A stretch of 64,000 bases of DNA, from positions 578,116,610 to 578,180,609 of the forward strand of contig CM054057.1 in NCBI GenBank assembly GCA_028641055.1, read 5' to 3'. Positions within the stretch are counted from its first letter, which is position 1; each line of letters opens with the position of its first letter. Under the pieces are notes generated by a model that was not told the origin of the DNA, ran no database searches, and was given only the letters and a program-made list of their open reading frames with translations. A program made the position numbers and the translations under genes. Origin of the DNA: Alopecurus myosuroides (Eukaryota; Streptophyta; Magnoliopsida; Poales; Poaceae). Below are positions 24,018-36,457 of this stretch, piece after piece.

Positions 24018-24690
24018 GCAAAGATGTGTATGTACTCTTTTATCCGAGTTAAACCCTTACTCTGCAATCTGAAATTGAACTCGGGGACTGCCCTCGTCCA
24101 AACTTGCTCTGTGTGGTTTCGATTTTGTTTTACTTTTGTCTACTCGGTTGCTCTGCTTAGAATTTCAGAAGTACATTTAGTACTGTGTTTAAACCTAAAA
24201 GCCAACTCTTCGACTCTGCTGCTGTCCGAAACCCGGCTTCATGGCAAGCAAGAGAACAAGCTAGAGGTCAATGAGCACAAGAAAAATGACTAAGGAAAAG
24301 AGAAGTGCAGGAACCGAGTAGAGCGTCCTTTACTACTGTTTCTTGTTAACCTTTTTCGGCTAAGTGGTGGGTAGCGTTATTATGACTGTTTCTCGGTGGC
24401 TAAGTATTTGAAACTCCAACTTTGAACTCTTGTGACTCGAATACCAAAAAAGCAACAAGTTGCAGGTAAGAGCTGAGATAAAAAAGGAAGAGTGGATGAA
24501 AAATGCAACTCGGGGACTCGCATGATAACGCAACCCGGCATCGAGCCAAAGTTGCTCAAATTACTAAGTATAAAACATCAAAGTGGAAGTAAAACTGAGT
24601 AGCAACGGGAAAGATAATTGTTTGATACATATGCACCCGGCATCCCGGGGATCTGATAAGAGTTTGCAGCATAAGTGTTTCAGGAGGTAA
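24018..24690. other. Convergent spacer between E pol and its antisense gene
   Basis: Sense pol and the antisense gene end toward each other here. There is no supported ORF. Two polypurine-tract-like CTCGGGGACT copies are present (about 24079 and 24508). No clear terminator is seen. Confidence 0.4.
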
Positions 24691-25556
24691 CTAGTTGGAA
24701 GTAGCAGTATTCTCCAAGTTGGCGTTGGCGGCATCCGCTTCAGGGTTGGCAGCAGCTTGCTCAGAGGTGGCAGTGGCCACCGAGATGGGGTCGGTAGCTG
24801 AAGTGGAGGCAGTAGATTGAGTGCGGAGTAGCGCCGCGTTGTCGAGTGTCGCGCCAGAAGACGAGCCCAACTCGGGAGCCGCATCTTCGATCACCATCTT
24901 GGTGGTGATGGTGGATTCCTGGCTCTCGGCTTCCTCGTTGCTATCCGCGGCAGCCTTGCCCTTCCCCTTCTCGGCGCCAGTGTTCTCGAAGAAATCCAAG
25001 TCATCCGACTCGGTGGCCTCGTCTTAATCTTCATCTTCGTATTCACCTTCACTTTCCAACTCGGTGTCAGGCTCGGTGACGCCGTCGATGAAGAGGGCGG
25101 TGTCCGCGTAGGAGGCGATCTCGTACGCGACGGCCTTGCGGCGAGCCACGCAGTTGGAATCCTTCTCCCACTTCAAATCCCGGCGCAGCTCAAGGATGGT
25201 GTCGAGGTTTAGATTCTCATACCAGCTGCAGATGAAGAGGAGTAGCAGATCGGCGCCTGCCCGAGCAGCGGATGCACGCCATTTCTTCAACTCGGCCTTG
25301 ACACCATTGAGCTTCTCGGAGAGCTCGCGGATGGTCTTTGGCACGGAGTCTTGAGGCCAGAATAGCGCATGAAGCTTGAAGGAGGTAGACACCAAGTCGG
25401 TGCCCAAGCCCCTGAGATGGTGGAGCTGTGCATGGATGCTCGAGAGATTGTCCTCAATGGTAGACTTGGTGTCCGTGGGCAAGTTTTTCTCAGCTCGGTC
25501 AGCTTGAGCTTTGGCCAGAGCAGGTTTGCAAGTCGCGCAGAGGTCAGGGAAGATTT
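24691..25556 (-). pseudogene. Antisense gene exon 8 and C-terminus
   Basis: Acceptor ATTTTCAG then a frame with further helices (LRGLGTDLVSTSFKLHALFW) and an acidic C-terminal region. TAA at 25026-25024 interrupts, but the same frame continues to a stop at 24693-24691, so the intact protein probably ended there. Confidence 0.7.
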
Positions 25557-25663
25557 CTGAAAATGCTATCAGAAAGGATTAGAAACGGAAGCAGAGAAGA
25601 GATGCAAGTCAAGCCAAACAGAAGAAGAAGGAAACAGGCCAGTGCAGAGAAGCACAAACTTAC

Positions 25664-26011
25664 TGTTAAGTTCACGGAATAGCGCTTCCAGTTTTCTCCT
25701 CCAAGCCTCCTCATCCTCAACATGCCTGTCTTCAACTTTACGACAATTGGCCAGCTGGAGCATGAGGTCCGCATTGCTCTTCTTCAGCACCTCGATCTCT
25801 GTCTCGAGCGTCCTCTCTCTTGATGCGCTCCTTGTCCTGGTCTCCATGGCATCCTCGAGAGCGGCCTTCAGCTTCACTTGCATGTCTTCAAACTCGGCAC
25901 GCTCGGTGTCGCGTTCCTTCTTGATCTCCGCATCTCGGCTGGCCAGCTGCTGCTGCACCTCAGCAGGTTTCAAGCAATCAAGATGATCTTCACGAAACTT
26001 CTTATACTCTT
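25664..26011 (-). pseudogene. Antisense gene exon 7, coiled coil
   Basis: Acceptor CTCCACAG then 115 codons rich in Glu, Lys, Arg and Leu with heptad spacing (for example DAEIKKERDTERAEFEDM), ending at donor GTAAGT. Open throughout. A long coiled coil suggests oligomerisation. Confidence 0.75.
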
Positions 26012-26086
26012 CTGTGGAGAGAACAACATGGTTAACAGTATAACAAAGGAAAAGGAGGAAATCAAACCGAGAAGACGACAACTCAC

Positions 26087-26408
26087 CTTACAGGTGCTTG
26101 ATCTTGCTTTCGGCGGAAACAACGAAGACATGGCAATGTTGGTGTTCCTCTGCCATCGCCTTAAATTTGCCTGCAGAGTAGAAGGAGTTAGAGCAAAGAG
26201 CAAATACGGGCACAAACACAAGACGCATTAACTGAATAGCTAGAAGCTTACTCTCGAGTTCTGAAAGTTGGAGGGCGCGATCCAGGGCCGCTTGCTCCGT
26301 CTCAGCATCACTCTTGCATTCTGTTTCCAGGGCCTCAAGGCGCCTTTTCGCGATGCTGTGATTCCAGAGCAGCCGCCGGAAAAGGTTTGTCCTCTTCAAG
26401 AGGCTATT
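26087..26408 (-). pseudogene. Antisense gene exons 5 and 6
   Basis: Exon 5 is 26252-26408 (Leu/Arg-rich, helical), donor GTAAGC. An 81-base intron follows, then exon 6 at 26087-26170. Exon 6 contains an in-frame TAA at 26090-26088 one base before the donor GTGAGT. Phases 1 and 1 agree with neighbours. Confidence 0.65.
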
Positions 26409-26587
26409 CTGTGAAGAACAAAGAAAAGGAGTTAGATAGTGTTTTGAAGATTTGGCCCGAGAAGACGGCAACTCGGTTGAGCACGCGTCTACTCGGCCCG
26501 AATCTCGGGGACTGGGTAATGGATGAGGAGAAGAAAAGTACAGAAGAGAAGAAAAGTTGCAACTCGGAACAAGCAAACGACACTTAC

Positions 26588-27841
26588 AGCATAGGTCTGT
26601 TCGAGGTCCTCGGCAGCTTTGCGGTGAACGAACAGCTTCGCGACCAGTGTGCTTGTAGTGGAGGAGATGGTCATGGGATTGTAGCCCATGTCAGCTTTGT
26701 TCCAATCAATGCGCCAGTGGTCCAGTGGCCCCACGGTCAGGCCATCCCAAGTCTTGTTGCCGTGAACGGCGCTTTCCCACACTTGGTCGATGAAGCCTAC
26801 CCGGTCAATCATCTGCTCGAGCCCCTCGGACTGCACCTCAGTCTCTTGGACCTCGCGCGAGTAGATCGAAAGGGCTTTCTTCTTATCCGGCAACTTGGAG
26901 TCCACCGCCGTGGCCTGCTTGCCCTTCGTAAGCGCGACCCGCTTCTCGCCCGCGGTCAACTTGATGCTGTGCTGCTTGGCCATCTGCACCATGTAGGGCA
27001 GGAAGCTAGGCGGTTCTTGAGCGCTCGATCCCGCGCCAGCAGAACTGCCAGGAGCGCCAATGGTAAGCTGCCCAGTCTTTGCGGCAGGCTTCACGGGTAG
27101 TTTCGGCGGCGGCATCTTGGCACAATCATGCGCAGCGTTGCGCGATGGATTCTTGCGAACTGGGGCATCAGGCTGGATGGCCTGCTTGCCGGCGGCATCC
27201 GCCTTCTTAGTGCTCTTCTTGGCTAGAGGGCTTGGTGCAGTCTTGGTATTCTTCGCTGGCCGCGGAGGGCTTGGTGCAGTGGGTGGAGCAGCCTGCTGGG
27301 TAGGCGGCACAGGGGGCTGGCTACCCGGCGCAGCGTCCGGCTGCGTTTGGCTCTGCAGGTCGTGCTCCACCGCAGTCGTCTCTACCCGCTGCTCGGCAGC
27401 GGGATCTGGTCGTACATCTCCTTGTTCTTCTACCCACGGCTGGGCCGCGGGGTCATCTTGAACATCAGCTTCAGTTTCCGGCTACTCCAGGTTCTCTTCC
27501 TGCCGCTCAAGGGCGGCATGGTCTTGGTACTCGGCATCTTGTTCGGTATTCTCCCCAGCTGAGGCAGCCGGGGGAGAAGGGGGATCTCGTCTTGAGCAGC
27601 ATCCTGCGCATTTTGTTCTGCGCGGGCCTGCTGCTCCTGGTCCATGTCTTGGACACCAGCGCCCGTGTCCTCGGCGTTGGTGCCTTCTTCTTCTTCCTTC
27701 ACGGGCGAGGTCGCACGCGTCCTATCCCGTGTTGCAGGCTCATCCTCATCCTCAGAGAGATCGATGAGCGCCTCGAGGTCGATGGCGGATTTCCTCTTGG
27801 ATTTGGTGGAGGCGGCAGCGGCATCAGCATCCAAAGGATCG
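26588..27841 (-). pseudogene. Antisense gene exon 4
   Basis: Acceptor CCCTTCAG at the 5' edge, donor GTAAGTG after an EDLEQTYA end. An acidic stretch with LIDLSEDEDE, then a Pro/Ala/Lys-rich linker, then a conserved-looking block with FIDQVWESAVHGNKTWDGL. The exon length is one base short of phase, matching the C-run of five at 27583-27579; TAG at 27484-27482 is in the restored frame. Confidence 0.75.
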
Positions 27842-27954
27842 CTGAAGGGAAAAAGAAGTTCAGAAGAGGAGGAAGAGAAGAAAAACACCAAGAAGCAATA
27901 AAAAAACGCAGCTTAGAGAAGAATTACTTACCCTTTGCGGGTAGGGAGTGGCCT

Positions 27955-30571
27955 TGTAACATCCCAAATTTTACATTTGGAATGTTTTGCATTTAGAGCA
28001 TCCGCATAGCATGACATCATTTCAAAACTTGCATTTGAGTGTTGCATTTTAAACCTCAAAACAAAATCGTGTTTAAAAAGCTCAAAATCCTGCTATAAGG
28101 CGTTTATAAGCTAAGGGATAATTGAATATTTTTTTTTGCCTAAAATTACTTAATAATAGTCAAATATGATAGAGTTTTAAATTTCAAGATTTTAGAAATT
28201 TGTTTGACTCGATTCCGAGTTATATTTCAAAAGTTATTAGCATTTTAGTTTTGGTAAAAAAAAACTGCGAGCTCGCATGGGCCGGCCCAGAAATGCACAG
28301 CCCACATACGCAGCCTCGTACGATCGTACGAATCCGGTACAAATCCCGTTTTTCTTGACCTATGCTCATTCAAACTCGCATATCTCTTCATCGGAGAGTC
28401 CAAATTCAATTCCGCTTCTTTCTACTTGTTCCCTACTCCAAGGAGCAACTTTCCACCGACCTACCCACCTATAAATACCCCAGCCCCGGCCGTGAGGTCG
28501 TCCCAAACTCGAAACTCCAATTTCAAATCTGTTTTGTGGTATTTTACTCACCACGGTCCGTGAGTTCCTCGGTTGACGTTCAAGCCTTCACGAGAGTTTT
28601 AGATCTCGTCGATACCAATCCATCCCAAGAAACCTCACCTCTTTTCATCCAACACAGCCGGAGAATTTCACGATCTACTCTTTCAGATCTGAAGCGGTAA
28701 TTACTCAATTACTCTTCAACCGTTTGTCCGTTTTCGCTCAAATTTCTACTGTAGCTGCATCTCATCATTATCTATAACTTTCGTTCTTTGAGTTTTTCGA
28801 TTTGAGTTACAGATCTGTTTCTATAATTCCGATCTACTTTTACCACCGGAGTAACTCGAAATTTCAAATCTATACTTCGTTCTTAGTCATCCATGAAGTT
28901 GTCGTTGATTGTTTTACTTGCTTTTTAGATCTTATTAATGTGTTAGGTTTAGATATACCTTTTTATGAACCTTATTTCGATAAGATCTTGTAGATAGTTA
29001 ATTAACCCTATTTAATTTGGTTAAGCTGCTTCTTTGCCTCTTGTTGCATTACAAACTTTTTCATGCATCATAACCATGTTATTAACACCAGAGAACATCA
29101 TTGTTAGTAATTATTGCTAGTTGTGAATTTGGTGCATTAATTTGATCATGGCATAACATGCATACATATTTTTGTATTGTTTTCTATGTTATGTTTGTGT
29201 TGTATGTTATGTGTGGCATGTTTTGCTTGTATTAGATTGTGAAGAGGAGCAAGTCTACTCTTGTTGCTGTTATTCTTGTTGTGATTGTTCATCCCATTGC
29301 CAAGGCAAGTGACACACCATCAAATCTCCCATATTTACTATGCATTATTAGTGTTTTTGAGTAGCATGCATGATAGGAAATTTTACTAAGTTATTATTAT
29401 GCTATGCAAAATCCCAAGTGTGTAGCCATCCTTTAGACTTGTTATTTTGGAAACATATACTTAGTTGATGCTTAGCCTTGCTACAAATTTGTTTTACTCA
29501 ATGTTGTGGAAAAATTCTAAGTATAAACTTCCAATGAAACACCTGGGTGGATTTTGGATGTGATTGGATTATGTTGAGTGGCTCCCTAGGGCCATATCAA
29601 TGGTGTTTATCACCGAAGGAGTACACTTGTGGATGGCCACCCAGGAACAAAGAGATTCCTAAGTCCCTCTAAGTTTAGTAGCTTCCCGTGCAGCCCTTTG
29701 ACATATGGGCTCTGTCTTGATCAACTAAGTTGTGAGAGTTCAACCCATGCTTGACATGAAGATGTAGCAGAATTATAGGTGGAACGGGTCTTGCTGGTTG
29801 GGTTGAATTCTTGCTTCTGAAAGATCTCGTCTCAATTCTCTCCTTTCCACGATGCACTCCGGGTGTATAGGATGTTTGGGCTAATTGAAGACAAAGGGTG
29901 AAAGTGCACAACCTCTGCAGAGTTAGAAACTATGATCATAGCCGTGTTCCCGGAAAGGACAACTTCGAGCAGCTGGACAAGGATGGATGGAAGAATCTCA
30001 ACACCGTTTTGAAGAATTTGGCTAAGGAAATATTAGTTCTGGTGCTCATGGGTGTGTCCCATGGTGCCAATCTTTGAAAGGAAAACTCTTTTTCAAAAGT
30101 GTTAGGGAAAAACTTGCTTTCTGCGAAATAGCCTAAACTCCACCAAGCCAGATATGCATGTAGTTTAGACTTGCCATTTTATATCCACCATAGTGTCATT
30201 TGCCAGTACATTGTTTGTACTGAATCTCCTTCGGGGGCTGCATATTCCAACGTGCAGGAAATTCAGAGGATGAAGTTTGATTAAGTGCTTGGACTCGAGT
30301 CTACACCCAACATGTAATGCCTGTGGCGCATGATTGAAGATGGAGGCTCATTGCTACCTTTATTTCTGCTGTTTAGAACTCTGAGTTTTGCTAGTCTTTC
30401 AAGACTATGCACTTTGTAATAAAGCCATACTTGGCTATTCTGGATCCTTTGTAATATTTTTTGATACTTCTGCAAAGATACAATTACATTTTGTTCTGTG
30501 GTGCTAGCATTGATCCAGGGACTAGCACTTAACACAGTAGTTCTTACATTATTAAATGTGAGGGCGCTACA
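27955..30571 (+). repeat. Element F 5' LTR
   Basis: Begins TGTAACATCCCAAATTTTAC and ends GGGCGCTACA. A TATAAATA box lies at 28470-28477. Short ORFs inside are duplicated in the other LTR only because the LTRs are nearly identical. Confidence 0.93.
28470..28477 (+). promoter_or_regulatory. TATA box of F 5' LTR
   Basis: TATAAATA followed by CCCCAGCCCC; transcription would be expected near 28505. The same box is in the 3' LTR at about 33610. Confidence 0.65.
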
Positions 30572-30574
30572 AAA

Positions 30575-30587
30575 TGGTATCAGAGCA
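30575..30587 (+). other. Primer-binding site of F (initiator tRNA-Met)
   Basis: TGGTATCAGAGCA, three bases after the LTR, complementary to the 3' end of plant initiator tRNA-Met. Confidence 0.9.
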
Positions 30588-31121
30588 AAGTGTTGCCTGT
30601 AGGTTCGAGCCCTTAGGTTTGGAAAACCTTTTGGTCAAAATTTATTAACTCCTTTGAGTATTTTTGGATCCTAGCGGCATAGTGAGATGAAGCGGCCCGG
30701 ACCAACATTACATGTCCACGTACATGAGACCGGTTCCCTGATTGGCTTTGCGGGTGCCAGTCTCTCTCACTATAGTGAATATCCAAATTTCAATAAGTTG
30801 TTAATGAGCAAATGATCACCATGAAAGAAGACTTAATATTTTCTAAGTACCTTTACTTATCTCGTATTTAGTACCCCCTTACCTTATGCTTCTATGACCT
30901 ATGTTTTCCCCTACACTTCCAAACTCAAATATGATGGAACTTCAAATTCGCAATCACCGAGGAGTACCAACTCAAAGATGAAGAGCTGCAACTTCACCAC
31001 CACCAAGGACTTCAAGGACCCTAGGATTGACCATCTATTCTACTCTAACGTAGCTAGAACAACTCTTCTTCTGGTATTTCTACCTATTGTTCCATCCTCT
31101 AATATCTCATCTCCCTGATAG

Positions 31122-31568
31122 ATGACCAACCTCTTTGAATCAATCAAGAAGGGCCCATTGATGACCATGACTCTAGATTGTGAGACTGAATTCCCAAAGG
31201 CATTGAAGAACCTAATGACAAAATTAGGATTTGGAGGAGCAGCACTCTACAAAGGTTTTCCTTTCATTGAAGATGGCCAAGAGTATTGGTGGGTTCAACT
31301 TCACCTATACAGAAGCAAGGAGTATGATCACAAGACACAAGGGGACTACATCTTCACCAACCCACAACAATACACATCATTCTTCGAGTCAGCTAGATGC
31401 GCTGCATGGGAGGCAATCACAGAACTTGGAGAAAGACTTACATGGAGACTTTATCACACTCAGAAGGATCTTCAAGAAGCTGAAGAAGAGATCAACGCCC
31501 TTGAGAAGGAGCTGAAGATGCACAAGAACATAGAGATCATTGTGAAGAGTTATGATCCAACCCAGTAG
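31122..31568 (+). CDS. Element F accessory ORF, unknown function
   Basis: 148 codons, intact, upstream of gag in the same orientation. Residues about 24-100 hold a compact domain with FGGAALYKGFPFIEDGQEYW, a WWVQLHLY strand-like stretch and an FFESARCAAWEAI helix; this strand-then-helix order vaguely resembles a double-stranded-RNA-binding fold, which is speculation. Residues about 107-140 form a charged coiled coil (HTQKDLQEAEEEINALEKEL). I recall similar frames near retroelements in Triticeae, but no named family. An upstream out-of-frame segment near 30950-31010 may be a decayed N-terminal extension. Confidence 0.55.
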   Translation: MTNLFESIKKGPLMTMTLDCETEFPKALKNLMTKLGFGGAALYKGFPFIEDGQEYWWVQLHLYRSKEYDHKTQGDYIFTNPQQYTSFFESARCAAWEAITELGERLTWRLYHTQKDLQEAEEEINALEKELKMHKNIEIIVKSYDPTQ

Positions 31569-31846
31569 TTGACCACCATGGCGGAATGCGTTAGATAGAG
31601 TTTTTGTTTGAGTATTGACCTATCAACTTGTGATATGGCAATTATAGATTGTTTTGGTTTGAACTAAGTTGTTTCTCTTAAGTTTTTCAAAAACTAAGTC
31701 CAAATTTCGAAATTTGGTTAAAGGCTAAAATATTTTAAGTTGTTATTTTCCACTGATTGTTTGTCTTGTTGTATTGTGCATGGGTAGGAAAATTTTCTCC
31801 TCATAGCTCTATCTATCTTTTCCTCATCTATGCTGAAAACTCACAG

Positions 31847-31954
31847 ATGCCTCCTCGTCGCGACCCCAACAACAACAACAATGATGCCCTACAGCAGATG
31901 CTCACTTCCCAAGCCCAACTTATGCAGATGATGACTCAGTTTGTAGCAGCAATG

Positions 31955-31990
<36 letters not shown>

Positions 31991-32923
31991 CCCCCACCAC
32001 CACCCCCAATGGATAGACTTACCAGATTTCTGAGACTTAGGCCTAACAAGTTCTCATATGCTACTGATCCTATTGAGGCAGACGACTGGCTTCGTTCGAT
32101 CAACAAGGACTTAGTAACTTGTGAGTGCACTGATGCGGAGAAGGTGAGATTCACCGCACATCTGTTAGAAGGACCTGCTGCAATGTGGTGGGAAACTTAC
32201 CAAGTGACTCATCCACTGGAAGGCATGACTTGGGATGATTTCAAGGAGGGATTCCGCAATGCACATATCTCATCTGGGATAATGAACCTCAAGAAGGAGG
32301 AGTTTCGTAGCCTGAAGCAGGGAGGTAGAACTTTAAAGGAGTATATGGATGATTTCCATTCTTTATCAAGGTATGCACCAGAGGACATTGACACTGATGC
32401 CAAGAGGAAGGAGAAATTTCTCAATGGACTTAAAGGAGAACTGAAGATACCTTTGTCTGTAGCATATGCCCCAAATTATCAAACTCTGTTGGACCAAGCC
32501 ATTACCTTGGATAACAACATGACAAAGGAGGAAAATAGGAAGAGGAAGTACAGTAATGGTGGGAAATACCAATCTATACCCTCATATAAGAGGCACACAT
32601 CCAATGGAGGACACAATTTCCATAAACATGAGAGCCATCACAATGGTGGGAATGGACACACTCATAATGGTCATGATCATGTTGAAGGACTCAAGGAAAC
32701 CAATGGTAACAACAATGGTCACTCAAACGGCAATGGACACCACAACCAAAACCCTGAAGTGAAGAGGGATCTTAGTCAAGTGATGTGTTTCAAGTGCAGA
32801 AACAAGGGACATTATGCAACTGATTGCCCAGAGCAGAAGACTGCAGAAGCTTCCAAGCCTAACCCATTCAAGAAGGGGCATGTGAATCATATCAACATGG
32901 ATTTTGTGAAGGGTAACCCCTAA
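31847..32923 (+). CDS. Element F gag with zinc knuckle
   Basis: 358 residues from the ATG at 31847 (PPRRDPNNNNN start); the frame is open upstream to 31757 but without family-like sequence. A poly-Asn then poly-Pro stretch precedes the gag domain (residues about 70-230: ADDWLRSINKDL, LLEGPAAMWWETY, FRSLKQGGRTLKEYMDDF). A His/Asn-rich linker leads to a CCHC zinc knuckle, CFKCRNKGHYATDC, near residue 310. Gag packages element RNA in virus-like particles. No pol follows, so reverse transcriptase must come from elsewhere. Confidence 0.88.
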
Positions 32924-33095
32924 CTCATTTTATTCCATCACATGTTCCATTATCCAAATTGCCTGGTGGAAGTACAATCTCAAGTATATTCTCTTAAGGG
33001 GGTTAGCCTAGATATTGACTGTAGGAAAACCCATCCACACCTATTTGCTAGCCATTCCGAATCTCGGGACGAGATTCATCTTAAGGGGGTTAGTT
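32924..33095 (+). other. Element F 3' untranslated region and polypurine tract
   Basis: Short noncoding stretch ending with CTTAAGGGGGTTAGTT directly before the 3' LTR. A similar purine run, CTTAAGGGGGTTAGCC, occurs at about 32992-33008. Confidence 0.75.
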
Positions 33096-35715
33096 TGTAA
33101 CATCCCAAATTTTACATTTGGAATGTTTTGCATTTAGAGCATCCGCATAGCATGACATCATTTCAAAACTTGCATTTGAGTGTTGCATTTTAAACCTCAA
33201 AACAAAATCGTGTTTACAAAGCTCAAAATCCTGCTATAAGGCGTTTATAAGCTAAGGGATAATTGAATATTTTTTTTTGCCTAAAATTACTTAATAATAG
33301 TAAAATATGATAGAGTTTTAAATTTCAAGATTTTAGAAATTTGTTTGACTCGATTCCGAGTTATATTTCAAAAGTTATTAGCATTTTAGTTTTGGTAAAA
33401 AAAACTGCGAGCTCGCATGGCCCGGCCCAGAAATGCACAGCCCACATACGCAGCCTCGTACGATCGTACGAATCCGGTACAAATCCCGTTTTTCTTGACC
33501 TATGCTCATTCAAACTCGCATATCTCTTCATCGGAGAGTCCAAATTCAATTCCGCTTCTTTCTACTTGTTCCCTACTCCAAGGAGCAACTTTCCACCGAC
33601 CTACCCACCTATAAATACCCCAGCCCCGGCCGTGAGGTCGTCCCAAACTCGAAACTCCAATTTCAAATCTGTTTTGTGGTATTTTACTCACCACGGTCCG
33701 TGAGTTCCTCGGTTGACGTTCAAGCCTTCACGAGAGTTTTAGATCTCGTCGATACCAATCCATCCCAAGAAACCTCACCTCTTTTCATCCACCACAGCCG
33801 GAGAATTTCACGATCTACTCTTTCAGATCTGAAGCGGTAATTACTCAATTACTCTTCAACCGTTTGTCCGTTTTCGCTCAAATTTCTACTGTAGCTGCAT
33901 CTCATCATTATCTACAACTTTCGTTCTTTGAGTTTTTCGATTTGAGTTACATATCTGTTTCTATAATTCCGATCTACTTTTACCACCGAGTAACTCGAAA
34001 TTTCAAATCTATACTTCGTTCTTAGTCATCCATGAAGTTGTCGTTGATTGTTTTACTTGCTTTTTAGATCTTATTAATGTGTTAGGTTTAGATATACCTT
34101 TTTATGAACCTTATTTCGATAAGATCTTGTAGATAGTTAATTAACCCTATTTAATTTGGTTAAGCTGCTTCTTTGCCTCTTGTTGCATTACAAACTTTTT
34201 CATGCATCATAACCATGTTATTAACACCAGAGAACATCATTGTTAGTAATTATTGCTAGTTGTGAATTTGGTGCATTAATTTGATCATGGCATAACATGC
34301 ATACATATTTTTGTATTGTTTTCTATGTTATGTTTGTGTTGTATGTTTATGTGTGGCATGTTTTGCTTGTATTAGATTGTGAAGAGGAGCAAGTCTACTC
34401 TTGTTGCTGTTATTCTTGTTGTGATTGTTCATCCCATTGCCAAGGCAAGTGACACACCATCAAATCTCCCATATTTTACTATGCATTATTAGTGTTTTTG
34501 AGTAGCATGCATGATAGGAAATTTTACTAAGTTATTATTATGCTATGCAAAATCCCAAGTAGTGTGTAGCCATCCTTTAGACTTGTTATTTTGGAAACAT
34601 ATACTTAGTTGATGCTTAGCCTTGCTACAAATTTGTTTTACTCAATGTTGTGGAAAAATTCTAAGTATAAACTTCCAATGAAACACCTGGGTGGATTTTG
34701 GATGTGACTGGATTATGTTGAGTGGCTCCCTAGGGCCATATCAATGGTGTTTATCACCGAAGGAGTACACTTGTGGATGGCCACCCAGGAACAAAGAGAT
34801 TCCTAAGTCCCTCTAAGTTTAGTAGCTTCCCGTGCAGCCCTTTGACATATGGGCTCTGTCTTGATCAACTAAGTTGTGAGAGTTCAACCCATGCTTGACA
34901 TGAAGATGTAGCAGAATTATAGGTGGAACGGGTCTTGCTGGTTGGGTTGAATTCTTGCTTCTGAAAGATCTCGTCTCAATTCTCTCCTTTCCACGATGCA
35001 CTCCGGGTGTATAGGATGTTTGGGCTAATTGAAGACAAAGGGTGAAAGTGCACAACCTCTGCAGAGTTAGAAACTATGATCATAGCCGTGTTCCCGGAAA
35101 GGACAACTTCGAGCAGCTGGACAAGGATGGATGGAAGAATCTCAACACCGTTTTGAAGAATTTGGCTAAGGAAATATTAGTTCTGGTGCTCATGGGTGTG
35201 TCCCATGGTGCCAATCTTTGAAAGGAAAACTCTTTTTCAAAAGTGTTAGGGAAAAACTTGCTTTCTGCGAAATAGCCTAAACTCCACCAAGCCAGATATG
35301 CATGTAGTTTAGACTTGCCATTTTATATCCACCATAGTGTCATTTGCCAGTACATTGTTTGTACTGAATCTCCTTCGGGGGCTGCATATTCCAACGTGCA
35401 GGAAATTCAGAGGATGAAGTTTGATTAAGTGCTTGGACTCGAGTCTACACCCAACATGTAATGCCTGTGGCGCATGATTGAAGATGGAGGCTCATTGCTA
35501 CCTTTATTTCTGCTGTTTAGAACTCTGAGTTTTGCTAGTCTTTCAAGACTATGCACTTTGTAATAAAGCCATACTTGGCTATTCTGGATCCTTTGTAATA
35601 TTTTTTGATACTTCTGCAAAGATACAATTACATTTTGTTCTGTGGTGCTAGCATTGATCCAGGGACTAGCACTTAACACAGTAGTTCTTACATTATTAAA
35701 TGTGAGGGCGCTACA
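33096..35715 (+). repeat. Element F 3' LTR
   Basis: 2620 bases, nearly identical to 27955-30571. Confidence 0.93.
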
Positions 35716-35720
35716 GGCCT

Positions 35721-35878
35721 TCTGCTGGAAACCTTCTTCACCTTCTCGGGTTTCTTGGCCTTCTTGGCAGCAGGTGCTTGGGCACCGCTACCCGCCCTCT
35801 TCCGGGTGGTAGGAGCAGCCACCGCAACCGGATCGACGTCGACGACGTCCTCGTCTTCCTCATCGGCATCGGCGTCGT
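35721..35878 (-). pseudogene. Antisense gene exon 3, upstream piece (split by F)
   Basis: Acceptor CTCTACAG then an Asp/Glu-rich stretch and a Lys-rich cluster (KKAKKPEKVKK) that could be a nuclear localisation signal. Element F interrupts; the remaining 23 bases of the exon lie at 27932-27954, followed by donor GTAAGT. The target duplication GGCCT belongs to the exon. Confidence 0.75.
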
Positions 35879-35965
35879 CTGTAGAGTAGAGGAAAAGAAG
35901 GAGTTGAGAAGCGGAAAGGAAAATTGGATTGCGCTACTCGCAACTAGAGAGGTGAACTCAGTCAC

Positions 35966-36149
35966 CTTCTTTGTCGTCCTCGGACCAGTACCGAATGGAC
36001 GCATCGATGGGGTGCTTACCCTGCTGTTCGGCGTGAGGGACACAGAGGGTGGCCTGGGTGTCGTAGGCGATCTCGTCGTCTTCCTCTCAGTCCTTGCTCC
36101 AATTGGCCTCAAAGCGCTCCTCGTTTTCAGCGAGCTGGCGAGCAATGTG
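35966..36149 (-). pseudogene. Antisense gene exon 2
   Basis: Acceptor TTTCCAG then HIARQLAENEERFEANWSKD, an in-frame TGA at 36089-36087, and an acidic continuation to donor GTGACT. The frame stays open on both sides of the stop, so this is a single mutation. Confidence 0.7.
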
Positions 36150-36457
36150 CTGGAAATACAAGCAGGCAATACAAATCAGTTGAGCAATACAAGGAATCCT
36201 ACCCGGTACGGAATGCAAACACAAAGCTTATTTGGCTAAGGTTTTCTACTCGACATGGCGTGCAAACACAAAGCACATAAAGCCTAGGAGATACTAGTAA
36301 GTGCTCTACTCAACGTGGCGTGCAAACACAAAGCACATAAAGCCTAGGAGATATTAGAAAGTGTTCTACTCGGTGCAGCGTGCAAAGACTAAGCATACTA
36401 AGATGGAAAGCCACCTACTCGGTATCATGATGCAGAGATAAAGCATAAAGTGATAAC

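Larger units (their letters stand above)
27955..35715 (+). mobile_element. Element F: non-autonomous Gypsy-like element with 2.6 kb LTRs, youngest of the nest
   Basis: LTRs 27955-30571 and 33096-35715 differ by about eight substitutions and five short indels by eye. Perfect target duplications GGCCT (27950-27954, 35716-35720) lie in exon 3 of E's antisense gene. The primer site is the initiator-Met type TGGTATCAGAGC. The 2.5 kb interior encodes a 148-residue unknown protein and a gag with zinc knuckle, but no pol. The LTR start TGTAACATCCC and the Met primer suggest a chromovirus such as Tekay/Del; that lineage call is inference. Confidence 0.92.

Noticed and set aside
28362..28700. 112-codon ORF repeated at 33502-33840
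   Set aside because: Duplicate LTR sequence around the TATA box, no domain resemblance.
31950..31990. Trinucleotide AAC run that might be a microsatellite of interest
   Set aside because: Codes the poly-Asn stretch of F gag; ordinary low complexity.
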